A stretch of DNA of 64,000 bases from Anthoceros angustus (taxonomy: Eukaryota > Streptophyta > Anthocerotopsida > Anthocerotales > Anthocerotaceae). The DNA lies in contig VJWM01000144.1 of the NCBI GenBank assembly GCA_010909165.1, positions 372,001 to 436,000 on the forward strand, given 5' to 3'. The notes under the pieces are model-generated. The model ran no database searches. It had not been told where the DNA came from and was given only the letters and a program-made list of their open reading frames with translations. Of the stretch, positions 54,790-64,000 are shown piece by piece. The position numbers were made by a program, and so were the translations under genes. Every line of letters starts with the position of its first letter. Position 1 is the stretch's first letter.

Positions 54790-56235
54790 GTGCCCGGAGA
54801 TTGGGGAGTCATGCAGATCATGGAGGATGGCTTGTTTGACAGCAGTGAGCTGGGAGGGATGACCAACCGGCCCTTACGGTAAACACAAGCATCCTTGAGG
54901 GAATAGAGTTGGGTAAGTGCTGTGGGAATACCTGCTACTGCGTCTGCGAGGAGACTTTGATACAACTGCCACAACTCTGGGTCTTGAGGCAATCCATCCC
55001 GGACTAACTGCACCGTTTGGGACTGTGTGGTCATGAGTGTGCAGGCTCTCCTACTCAAGGCATCTGCGACCACGTTAGAAGTCCCAGTAACATACTTGAT
55101 CTCGAGGTCGAAATCAGCCAGATATTCGGCCCATCTGCGCTGTCTGGAGTTGAGGTTGGGTTGTGAGAAGAAATGTTGCAAGGAGTGGTGGTCTGTGTGA
55201 CACACCACTTTCTGGCCTAAGAGGTAATGCCTCCACACCTTGAGAGCGTGGGTGATCGCCAACATCTCTTTGTCATGTACAACATAATTCAATTGTGCCC
55301 CTTGCAACTTCCTGGATTCGTAGGCAATAGCTCGACCCTGTTGTGACAGTACTGCACCCATAGCAAAATCTGATGCATCTGTGTGCAGGGTGTATGGGGC
55401 CTGGGGGTCTGCCACCGCCAGCACGGGAGCCGAACTAAGGGCTTGTTTGAGCTGTTCAAATGCGAGACCGCGGTCCCAGCTTGTAAGGGTTTGGCGGTTG
55501 AGTGCCCGAGGGCATCCGTCGAGAAAGCTATCTTCTGAAACTTTGGATGAAGCGGCGTAAAGCCGCCATGCCGAGAACCCACGTAGTTGTGTGATATCAC
55601 GAGGTGAGGGGCGATCCACCACGGCTTTGACCTTGCGGGGATCTACCGGATACTGTTGCACTAATGATGTGGCCTGTGTATTCACACTCTGTCTCATGAA
55701 GACACACTTACTTCTTTTGGCCAATAACTTATTTGCACGCAGCTCAAGTACCTTCGACCAAGGTGTAATGTGTCTCTAGGTCCGGTGTGTATATGAGGAT
55801 GTCGTCGAGGAATACTTCGACGCCGTGCCCCAACAATGGTCGTAAGATGTCCTGCATGAGACATTGGAATGTTGCGGTGCGTTGGTCGAGCCAAAGCGGC
55901 ATGACCACGAACTCAAGTGGCCATGTCTTGTGCGGAAGGCTTTTTGACTCATCCCTTCCTTGATCACGATGCGGTGGAAGCGGATCTCGAGATCAATCTT
56001 GGTAAACCACTTTGCACCGTGAAGTTGGTCCAGATCTCATCGATCCTCGGCATCTGGTAGACATTTCATGGGCCCGGCTTGAGTCCTCGATAGTCAATGC
56101 ATAGCCGCCAACCACCATCTGGTTTGCCAACAAGAAGGACTGGGGCTCGAAGGACAGAAGGCGTACAAACCCTTTGTAGGAGTTCGTCTACTTGTTTTTA
56201 TTTCCTCGTTTTGATGGGCGTACGGTATGTTTGGA
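54790..56235 (-). pseudogene. gypsy-2 reverse transcriptase and RNase H
   Basis: Right part (55.7-56.2 kb): KQVDELLQRV, PDGGWRLCIDYRGL and the active site VFLDDILIYTP in broken frames. A 371-residue frame (54609-55724) continues with RKVKAVVDRPSPRDITQLRG, RNase H words LHTDASDFAMGAVLSQQGRA, YESRKLQGAQLNYVVHDKEM and HTDHHSLQHFFSQPNLNSRQ, and ADALSRRA. RNase H looks nearly intact; RT is interrupted by at least three frameshifts. Confidence 0.87.
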
Positions 56236-56478
56236 TACTAAGCAGTGTTTCTCAAAGATAGGGTTTGTCTCGAACCCCATTTTGGCCCCAACCATCCGTA
56301 AATGCACATGTCTCATTTCACTGCTTGATTTGCGAACCCACAGCCATGCATCCGAGCCCAAGGAAGACCTATCCCACCGTCCGCACAAATGACGGACACA
56401 CCTTTGTACCAAGTGGCCGGATGATCGACTTATGCTCCAAAGAGTGGAGTGCACAACGTCCGGCGACTTATACTCCAA

Positions 56479-58905
56479 AGAGGTGCAATACACGGGTTTG
56501 GAGAGGGTTGCGTCAATACTTGTGTAGGCAAGCACTTTCGTTCAAGTTGCTTGTGCACACTTGCCACCGCACCAACACTCACATCAATTCTCTTTTCAAA
56601 CCCGTGATTGAGCAATCCGGCAGACCACTGCCTCGGCCCCTCCGTGTCGAGATAAGCCGCACTTAGATCTGCGGCATTGGGCCTCACGCGGCGAGAATTG
56701 GACAAGGTAAAGGATGGTGAGGCCTCCTCAACCGTTCTTGATCAAACTCTTGAGCTTACATTTCTTCTTGTCAAGTCCGCATCGCTTTCAACCTTAATCT
56801 ATCCATGGGTGGCACATGGAGCAAGTCGATCTTAAATTCAAAATCTCCGTGAAGCTTGGCTATAGTTAGTCTCGAACACCTAGCGCCCACGGTTGTAGTG
56901 GTCACGGTGGGTATAGATAGGTCCTCCTTGAGCCTCACGAAATACTCAGCCATTTGGTCAAAACCCCATTTCGGGCGACCAGCCCTCTTTCTTCAATACT
57001 GGCTCTCACTAGGGCTCGCATGGCGAGATGCTCTCTTATGCTTGTGTTCGATCGCATCCGATGTGCTTTCATTACTCAAGGAAAAATCATCTATTCTATT
57101 TATTTTCTTGCTTCTCCGCAAAACATTGTGAAACATTATCGTCTTCAAAAGGTTGGCCATTAGAAACCACCATCATACATGTCGAATTTTGGAAAATGTA
57201 GCTCATCTAGAAACCAAGGCCTATGCATCTATCGTGCATCAAACTCGAATGAGCCGACATTTGGCGCACCAATCAAAGAGATCCAGTGCAAGTCATCGGA
57301 AGGGCACATAGAGTAAGGCCAAAAGGTTTTACATGTTGTATACAAAGCGAATGTGGGAATATAACATCAACCAACAAATGATTTTCAAAATAATATTCAT
57401 GACTTTACGCCTAGATACCGGGATGATTTACAAATTTTTCAAATCACTAAAAATCAACACTCCATCCTAGTATTGATACGCCTCTAGGTTGCTTAACAGT
57501 GAAGTTGATACGCCTTTAGGTTGCTTAACAGTGAAGTTGTTACAAAGTTTTCAAAGCGCCAAAAACAAGCAAGCTTAACAGTGAAGTTGTTACAAAGTTT
57601 TCAAAGCGCCAAAAACAAGCAAGCCATCCTAGTACTAATCTGACCCAAGAGTGCATAACCGGGAAGTTCTAAAAGAACCCAAGTCAAGCACCTCATCCTA
57701 GTAATCGATCCGACCAGTGCTTAATTGTGGAGTGCCGACGTCGGCGCGCCTCTCAAGAGGTGCAATACACGGGTTTGGAGGGTTGCGTCAATACTTGTGT
57801 AGGCAAGCACTTTCGTTCAAGTTGCTTGTGCACACTTGCCACGCACCAACACTCACATCAATTCTCTTTTCAAACCCGTGATTGAGCAATCCCAGACGGC
57901 GAGCATACCTCTGGCCCCTCCGTGTCGGAGATAAGCCGCAGATCTGCGGCATTGGGCCCAGGTGGACAAGGTAAAGGATGGTGAGGCCTCCTCAACCGTT
58001 CTTGATCAAACTCTTGAGCTTACATTTCTTCTTGTCAAGTCTCGCTTTCAACCTTAATCTATCCATGGGTGGCACATGGAGCAAGTCGGATCTTAAATTC
58101 AAAATCTCTGGAAGCTTGGCTATAGTTAGTCTCGAACACCTAGGCGCATGGTGGGCGTCACGGTGGGTATAGAGGTCCTCCTTGAGCCTCACGAAATACT
58201 CGACCATTTGGTCAAAACCCCACGGGCGACCAGCCCTCTTTCTTGAATACTGGCTCTCACTAGGGCTCGCGGTGGCGAGATGCTCTCTTATACTTGTGTT
58301 CGATCGCATCCGATGTGCTTTCATTACTCAAGGAAAAATCATCTATTCTATTTATTTTCTTGCTTCAAAACATTGTGAAACATTATCGTCTTCAAAAGGT
58401 TGGCCATTAGAAACCACCATCATACATGTCGAATTTTGGAAAATGTAGCTCATCTAGAAACCAAGGCCTATGCATCTATCGTGCATCAAACTCGAATGAG
58501 CGGACATTTGGCGCACCAATCAAAGAGATCCAGTGCAAGTCATCGGAAGGGCACATAGAGTAAGGCCAAAAGGTTTTACATGTTGTATACAAAGCGAATG
58601 TGGGAATATAACATCAACCAACAAATGATTTTCAAAATAATATTCATGACTTTACGCCTAGATACCGGATGATTTACAAATTTTTCAAACCACTAAAATC
58701 AACACTCCATCCTAGTATTGATCGCCTCTAGGTTGTTAGAGATGTAGTTGTTACAAAGTTTTCAAAGCGCCAAACAAGCAAGCACAAAGTTGTTACAAAG
58801 TTTTCAAAGCGCCAAAAACAAGCAAGCCATCCTAGTACTAATCGACCCAAGAGTGCATAGCAAGTTCTAAAGAACCCAAGTCAAGCACCCATCCTAATCA
58901 TCACC
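56479..58905. repeat. tandem duplication, unit about 1.2-1.3 kb (56479-57755 and 57756-58905)
   Basis: Both halves start gaggtgcaatacacgggttt and run in parallel through ttgcgtcaatacttgtgtag, gcaagtcggatcttaa-like words and gtgggaatataacatcaacc. Shorter internal repeats of 'gttgttacaaagttttcaaa' occur twice per unit (57535-57620, 58745-58815). Confidence 0.88.
57992..58324 (-). other. unrecognised 110-residue frame kept in both tandem units
   Basis: The frame has GFDQMVEYFVRLKEDLYTHR, RCSRLTIAKL and LLHVPPMDRLRLKA. The parallel frame in the first unit (56771-56953) gives MAEYFVRLKEDLSIPTVTTT and LLHVPPMDRLRLKAMRT. The similarity at protein level across units may only reflect the DNA duplication. 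No family recognised. Confidence 0.35.
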
Positions 58906-59790
58906 ATATGCATGAGTTCTATCAAGCACCCATCCTAGTCTTGATCCGACCTGTAATTGGAGTTCTTACGCCATTGAGTCTATGTGCACCTATCCCGAGG
59001 AGATGTTCCAAAGGACAAACAATAAATATAGATGTGCGCGGATGCCCACTCCACCATTTCCATCTCTGGGCGCCCACAAGATTGGGGTCTCAAAATGCGC
59101 CGGACGTCCGCGCAGCTTCTGCACTCGCGCCAATGTGCCGAACGTCCGCGATTGTTCCAATTCCTTCTATGTTTTCACTCTAACAATGGAGATCCTGTGG
59201 TTGTGTACTCACACCGTGACGCAGCCGCTACTTTTAGAGTCGTAGTTTGGTCCTCTCGAGATGGCCATGATCAGCTATCGGTTAATATTCTCTCACAATT
59301 GCGCCGGACGTCCGCGATTGTTCCAATTCCTTCTTCTTCGACTTGCGGTGCTACTTTTGCGTGTTGGTTGCGGACGTCCGCGCATTGTTCCAATTCCTTC
59401 TATGTTTTCACTCTAACAATGGAGATCCGGGGTTGTGTACTCACGTGCAGGGCGTCGGCTACTTTTAGAGTCGTAGTTTGGTCCTCTCGAGATGGCCATG
59501 ATCAGCTATCGGTTAATGTTCTCTCACAATTGCGCCGGACGTCCGTGCGGTTACTCTTCGACTGCGGTGCTACTTTTGCGTGTTGGTTCTTGTGGGACGT
59601 CCGTGATTTGGCTTCTTGGACTAATTTTGTTTGGTTTGCCTATTGTTCACCACCTAGGAAGTACTATCGCTGCGAAGAGGTGTTTAGGATTCCTAGCACT
59701 GTTAAAATCCTTGAAATCCCTTCCTTGTGAAGGTGAAATCCATGAACCTTCTTGACTTCAACCTGTTAGCGTAAGTATTCACGAGAAAAT
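58906..59790 (+). repeat. ~235-bp tandem repeats with GGACGTCC palindromes
   Basis: Two to three imperfect units between about 59095 and 59600 share gcgccggacgtccgcg, attgttccaattccttctat, gttttcactctaacaatgga and ttagagtcgtagtttggtcc with ctctcgagatggccatgatc. A 232-residue frame (59032-59730) covers them but is a repeat translation with no recognised domain. Confidence 0.75.
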
Positions 59791-59922
59791 AACATGGTCA
59801 ATGTCTTTCGGTACATGTCTAAAGAGTGGTTTTGCTAAAGATGATGCATTTTGGCGTTTTGAGGTCATTTTTGGTCTTTAGGGACCCAAACCCCTTTAAT
59901 GGAGAATAACCCTATCTTTGAG

Positions 59923-60366
59923 AGGCCATTCGATGGGTTTATGACTGGCGGGAGCTCTATGGCATGGTCGACGGGGCGTCTAAGGGGAGTTCTCACGGTT
60001 GAACACATCACGGAACTCTGTGCGTGACTTCATGGTGGGTGGTAGGAGTTCCTCATGAGCCTTGGCTTCTGCAGCCCTGGACTCTGGGGTTCCTTCTAGG
60101 GGTAAGACTTTTTTCAGCTTAGCTACGTACATGAATCTGCCAGAGGCAGTGGCTTTACTGAAAGCAGATACTGCAAACAACTGTTTGTCGGGGGTATACT
60201 GTTCACCTTGCATGGTGTATGTCTTATCCCCCTTTGTAAGACTCACTACGTTAGACAACCAGTCTATGTCTAATGTGTGGGTATGCTTGGCCAGCCAGGG
60301 CTTACCAATGATGATGTCATGACACAAGGGCGGCATTACATCGGCGAAGATTTCGCAAAACCACAC
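59923..60366 (-). pseudogene. gypsy-2 protease-RT linker
   Basis: A 128-residue frame (59980-60366) contains CHDIIIGKPWLAKHTHTLDI, the 'IIGxxWL' word of the C-terminal protease half, KGDKTYTMQGEQYTPDK and an approach to RT (TEFRDVFNRENSP). The next frame gives VDHAIELPPV, where the insertion interrupts. Confidence 0.82.
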
Positions 60367-60379
60367 AGGAAGGTGATTA

Positions 60380-60949
60380 GTGCATCAGTCCACTCTTCCT
60401 TGCTGGTTTCATGTTCGCCCAACGCTGTCACTACTGTGGACACATGTCCAGAGGTACGGATCTGCAGGCCAACCTTTTCAGCAGCATATAAACACATAAT
60501 GATGACTGGCACCAGAGTCTAGCAGGGCTGTGGCTCGGGCGCCTTCTAGACCAACCTCTAGTTTGATGGGTACATGGGTCAGGTAACCCTCTTGGAGATT
60601 TGACTTCCCTGAGATCGCTGCAGCTATGACATGGGTACTGACCTCAGTTGTGTTGATGGCATGTCCGCTCTTGGGAGGGTTTGGGTTTGTTCTGGTGGTC
60701 TTCCCGGTTTCTCTCAACCAGTTGATGAAGTCCTTGCGGAAAGGCGTTCTTTGAACCATGGTCTTGTGCCATGCAAGTGAAACATTTCCTCTTCTCACTG
60801 TATTCCTTCTTCTCCTCCTCCGTCAGTATTTTGAAAGTTGGTTTCTTGTCTGACGCGTTAGCTGTCTTGTTCCACTTAGGCTTGGAGGGACCTAACACGA
60901 TAATTTTTGAAGGGGGGGATATACTGACCCCCTTCGGCCGAGACAGCAC
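60380..60949 (-). pseudogene. gypsy-2 Gag zinc region and aspartic protease
   Basis: The frame 60644-60949 has TEEEKKEYSEKRKCFTCMAQ followed by DHGSKNAF, a CCHC knuckle whose last Cys is lost. The overlapping frame 60478-60798 has HVPIKLEVGLEGARATALLD with LLDSGASHHYV, the retropepsin active site. A frameshift near 60640-60800 joins them. Confidence 0.85.
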
Positions 60950-61759
60950 CCCCTTGTCACGAAGAACACCTTACCTAGAACAGCATATGTGCCCTACTTT
61001 GATAATGCACACACCCTTTACGAGGTCATATCTTTGATAAAGATGCACTTTCAAGTCTACACCGAGAACCGGAGCATGAGGGTGTGGGCCCGTTGCGTTT
61101 AGTAGAATGCATAGAGGGCTGCCATTTTCATATGTTTATTACAACCGAAAACTTTTACTTTCAAGTGGTGGAACACAATGAAAACAATCTGTACTAGCGG
61201 AGTCTCATTTAAGTGGTCGTGAGAACATTGCAACAAACAACTGCTGAAGGAGGAAGTGGTCATCAGCATCGACAATAGCCATTCAAGAGTGCGGCCTGGC
61301 GACTCATCCATGCCTTGCGCCGAAACTGAGTCAAGTACCACCGCCATATTCCGGAGGCGGTCCATATCCTCCGCCTCGAAGTTGTCGTTCTCCTCCATTG
61401 CTTGCTCGTCTTCAATAGTATCATTCTTGGGCCCAGCGTCCGACGGTGTCGACTGCCACACAGCATCTAGGGTCTGCTGACCCTCATCCAAAAGGTCGCC
61501 AGTCGTGGTCTTCAACCTTCTGGCACTCAATGCAACCACTTGGGCTTTAAGGCAATGCCAACGTCCTTAAAATGAACAAAGTTAGTTGCCCATGCGCCCA
61601 TGCAAGCATCCTTAAAATCAACAAAATTGAACTGTTGAGGAGGCACGAGGTTTGAACACGAAACCTATTCATTACTACACTTATTTCCCAAACACTAGAC
61701 CAACAGTCCATGGTTGACATACTCTTGAGGCGCTAAATATTTATTTTCTGGAAGACAGC
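60950..61759. other. unassigned stretch interrupting gypsy-2 gag
   Basis: A minus-strand 146-residue frame (61099-61539) with acidic content (DTIEDEQAMEENDNFEAEDM) is not recognised. Nothing else supported. Confidence 0.4.
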
Positions 61760-62130
61760 CTAGGAGGAGGCGCCGGCCGGCGCCATGGGCGGTGTGCTAG
61801 GGAGGCGCCGGCCGGCCCATGGGCAAGGCATGGCGTGTTGGTGGGGGCGGCCGGCGGGCGTGTTGGGGGCGCGGCCGGCGCCATGGGCGGTGTGCTAGGG
61901 GCGGCGGCGGCGCCCATGGGGTGTGCTAGGGAGGCGCCGGCCGCCCATGGGCGGTGTGCTAGGGAGGCGCCGGCCGGCCCATGGGCGGGCGTGTTGGGCG
62001 GCGCCGGCGGCCGGCGCCATGGGGTGTGCTAGGGGCGCGGCGGCCGGCGCCCATGGGGTGTGCTAGGGAGGCGGCGGCCGGCGCCGAGCATCTTGGGGAG
62101 GCGCCGGCCGGCGCCCTCCTGCACCATCCT
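61760..62130. repeat. GC-rich minisatellite with GGCGCCGGCCGGCGCC palindromes
   Basis: About eight to ten units, period near 37-40 bp, each with gaggcgccggccggcgccca and tgggcggtgtgctaggg. Strong self-complementarity. ORFs across it are repeat translations. Confidence 0.88.
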
Positions 62131-62186
62131 ACGGTGCATCTGGGTGAAGCTAGGGGGACAAGAAGGGCAGCGGTATCCTATCACCG

Positions 62187-62428
62187 ATGGAAGGTGTGGC
62201 CCATTTGCGGGAAGGGTTAAAAGATTTGCATCCATAGGTGGTTGAAGAGTATAAGTGGTGGGAAGCCTTTGTTGGACGGAAGGAGATTGCTATCGTTGTG
62301 GAGAATAACATTGGGCTAGTGCTACGTCCTTGGAAGTGGTTTTCACGTGCGAAGTGGATCATACGGCTGACCACTTCAAGTGCGGATGAAGCTTTGCTAG
62401 ATGAGGCATTATTGAGGACCTCCACGTG
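62187..62428 (+). pseudogene. unrecognised coding-like fragment
   Basis: From the ATG at 62187: MEGVAHLREGLKDLHP, a TAG at 62235, then VVEEYKWWEAFVGRKEIAIV and PWKWFSRAKWIIRLTTSSAD in the same frame to 62428. The Trp-rich composition looks protein-like, but no family is recognised. Confidence 0.35.
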
Positions 62429-62429
62429 A

Positions 62430-63474
62430 TATGTATTTGGGGCATATCAAAATGCGGGAAGGCAAGCTGCGGAAATGGCACGGATGAATGGGGACATAAC
62501 GGAACCGAGAGGGATGTTTACGGCGGTGCGTGCAATACGGACATGCATACGGCCATTACGGATTGGGAGGTCATTGACGTGAAGCTAAACGCACCACGAC
62601 CTCACTTTCTTATCCACTAGTATCGGACCGAGCACATAGATGCGTATGAAGGAGATATGCGAGAACACATAGTCCGCCAGAGTGGTAACCCATCCGTCCA
62701 ATGCCGAGGAAAAAGGGAATAAGATCCATTACCTAAAAACATACAGGAGGTATTTGTGAATGAAACAGTCATCTGTATTATGGGTTTGTGTTGAGCATAC
62801 GGAAACATCTGTATCGGTGGACAAAAAGCGATAAGGGATAAGCTCATGAGTTGCGTGGCTTCATACAACTGCGAGTGAAAGTGTCGCGAAGATAGTGATG
62901 ACAATGGAGGAGAAAATTTGGACCAAGTGATGACGATGGATTGAACTCGGGATGAGTGAAATCTCGTTTTCCGGGGTCCCGAGTTAATGTTGTAAGTCCG
63001 GTTCTTGATGTTTACGTGTTAGGAAATACCTGTCGTGGCTTTTGTGGTGTCATAACAAAACCACATTTCCATCCCAAAGCGAGTTCTGATCGTTCTTGCC
63101 CGGCAGAACGGCCTTCCTCACCGCTCCTACTTTGCATTATTTCCCTAGGTTGGAGTTTCATACCACCATTGGCCACAAACATTGCTAGATGGAAAGTAGT
63201 AATTTTTCCGGTGACACCTTTTTCGAGTCGTTTTCCAATGCCTTCAAAACGCTTTAGGGCCCATCAAAACCCCTTCAGAGATTATTTGCGGAAAACCCCT
63301 TCGAGATTATTAACCCCTTCAAAATTATCGTGTTACTGCGGAAGAGAAGTGTTTGTACTTGTTCGCATCAGTAATTGATGGTACTCGCATTGCTTGACCA
63401 AAGTTCTTTGGGTTCGTTTGGTTCACATCCGCTCTCATTTAATTTCACCGATGAATTTCTCGATCTTTTGCTCC
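62430..63474. other. unassigned stretch
   Basis: No gene supported. Short frames on both strands. Two near-identical words (aaaccccttcagagattatt, aaaccccttcgagattatta) lie at about 63265-63315. The left end of the gypsy-2 Gag fragment may extend to about 63440. Confidence 0.4.
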
Positions 63475-63934
63475 TCATCCACTGGGCATGTCAAGTGTGA
63501 GTTGGAGAAACTTATCACAAGATTCTTGTACTACCTTGTTGGAATATCTTTGAATTGTTGATACAAATCTGCGATGATTCCTTTGGTAGGAACTGCTCCA
63601 AGAAGAGCTGTTTGAGGACCGGCCGAGGAGTACAGGTGGTTCCATGCGAGGTCCACTGTTTTCTCTGGCGCCACCAACGTAGGCATATCCTTCAAGCGAC
63701 ATCACGCAGAATCGGATCTTACGCAAATCGTCTTGTCGGAGGCTGCAAGGTACTTATCGAGTTTGTCCAACCAAATATGCACACTTTGAGCATCTTTGGC
63801 ACTTCAGTCGAGCGTTGTGGTCTTGATTTTTTGGTGTAACTCCTTGTCGAGCTGGGGCTTCGGTTTGAACGGGTATTCTTCTCCCACTTGAGCTTCTCCA
63901 CTCGAGCGACCTCGTTGGCGCTCCCAATGCTCAT
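63475..63934 (-). pseudogene. gypsy-2 Gag fragment
   Basis: Broken minus-strand frames include VHIWLDKLDKYLAASDKT (about 63730-63790), AWNHLYSSAGPQTALLGAV and LKQLFLEQFLPKE (about 63560-63620), and a last word DEEQKIEKFIGEIK (about 63440-63480). The W-L-x-x-L-x-x-Y and F-x-x-x-F patterns fit the capsid region of plant gypsy Gag. Stops and frameshifts separate them. Confidence 0.65.
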
Positions 63935-64000
63935 ATCTCATCATCTGCAGACGCCTCACCATTGCTTTGATGTCTTTGTTCTCTTCCTCTCCAGGTTGGA

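Larger units (their letters stand above)
56251..59922. mobile_element. 3.7-kb insertion in gypsy-2 with terminal inverted motifs
   Basis: TCTCAAAGATAGGG at 56251-56264 recurs inverted at 59909-59922 (ccctatctttgaga). Gypsy-2 coding words stop on both sides: KHTVRPSKRGNKNKQVDELL to the left and DHAIELPPVINPSNGL to the right, which belong together at the start of RT. No target-site duplication was recognised, and no transposase was found inside. A non-autonomous DNA transposon is the simplest idea but is unproven. Confidence 0.5.
53500..64000 (-). mobile_element. Ty3/gypsy (chromovirus-like) retrotransposon gypsy-2, decayed and interrupted twice
   Basis: On the minus strand, right to left: Gag (63475-63934), an interruption (about 60960-63440), Gag zinc region and protease (60380-60949), linker (59923-60366), an insertion (about 56251-59922), reverse transcriptase and RNase H (54790-56235) and integrase with a chromodomain-like end (about 53540-54789). 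The order is that of Ty3/gypsy. The right end runs off the window. Its sequence is not close to gypsy-1. Confidence 0.85.

Noticed and set aside
59032-59730. 232-residue ORF as a gene
   Set aside because: It spans tandem repeats, repeats its own words (VVVWSSRDGHDQLSVN twice) and lacks any domain or gene signals.

Overview
The window is nuclear DNA of a land plant. The evidence is an intron-containing ribosomal protein eL39 gene with telo-box promoter motifs, two F-box/kelch genes, a DYW-type PPR relic, a DUF26 (ginkgobilobin-like) secreted protein, and many Ty1/copia, Ty3/gypsy and PIF/Harbinger elements. Introns in the host genes are short (about 80-360 bp). Together with the mixture of families this would suit a lycophyte, fern or other non-seed plant, but the species cannot be fixed from the sequence alone. 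No rRNA, tRNA or CRISPR array was seen.

Layout. 1-8.7 kb: a decayed gypsy element (plus strand) whose 3' half, together with part of an adjacent copia LTR, is tandemly duplicated (2369-5540 and 5541-8690). 8.4-17.7 kb: a minus-strand copia element (copia-1), split by a 4.6-kb GC-rich TG...CA insertion (8839-13443) with a 5-bp target-site duplication. The insertion carries a decayed coiled-coil gene and dense palindromic and CCTCCG repeats. 18.1-23.8 kb: a second copia element (copia-2, plus strand) with an unexpected coiled-coil ORF between primer-binding site and gag. 24.0-27.9 kb: two 0.6-kb direct repeats flanking a gag-like fragment and a relic resembling LINE-1 ORF1p. 28.8-36.5 kb: a host gene island with a broken aldo/keto reductase, two convergent F-box genes and ribosomal protein eL39. 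36.9-38.6 kb: a PIF/Harbinger transposase relic with a convergent companion gene. 39.3-46.1 kb: a minisatellite interrupted by a 5.8-kb element with three long terminal repeats and two short internal regions, followed by an 11-residue coding repeat. 46.4-47.7 kb: a PPR-DYW pseudogene. 49.4-53 kb: an AT-rich island with an intact DUF26 gene and a decayed paralogue. 53.5-64 kb: a minus-strand gypsy/chromovirus-like element broken by a 3.7-kb insertion with terminal inverted motifs and by a 2.5-kb stretch with GC-rich minisatellites.

Only four genes look intact: F-box/kelch at 31395-32638, F-box at 33249-34586 (minus), eL39 at 35665-36343 (minus) and DUF26 at 50021-50455. Most of the rest is nested or rearranged mobile DNA. 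The most informative structures are the frame-restoring GC-rich insertion with TSD, the three-LTR array, the aldo/keto reductase that lost the exon expected to hold its catalytic lysine, and the ORF1p-like relic between LTR-like repeats.
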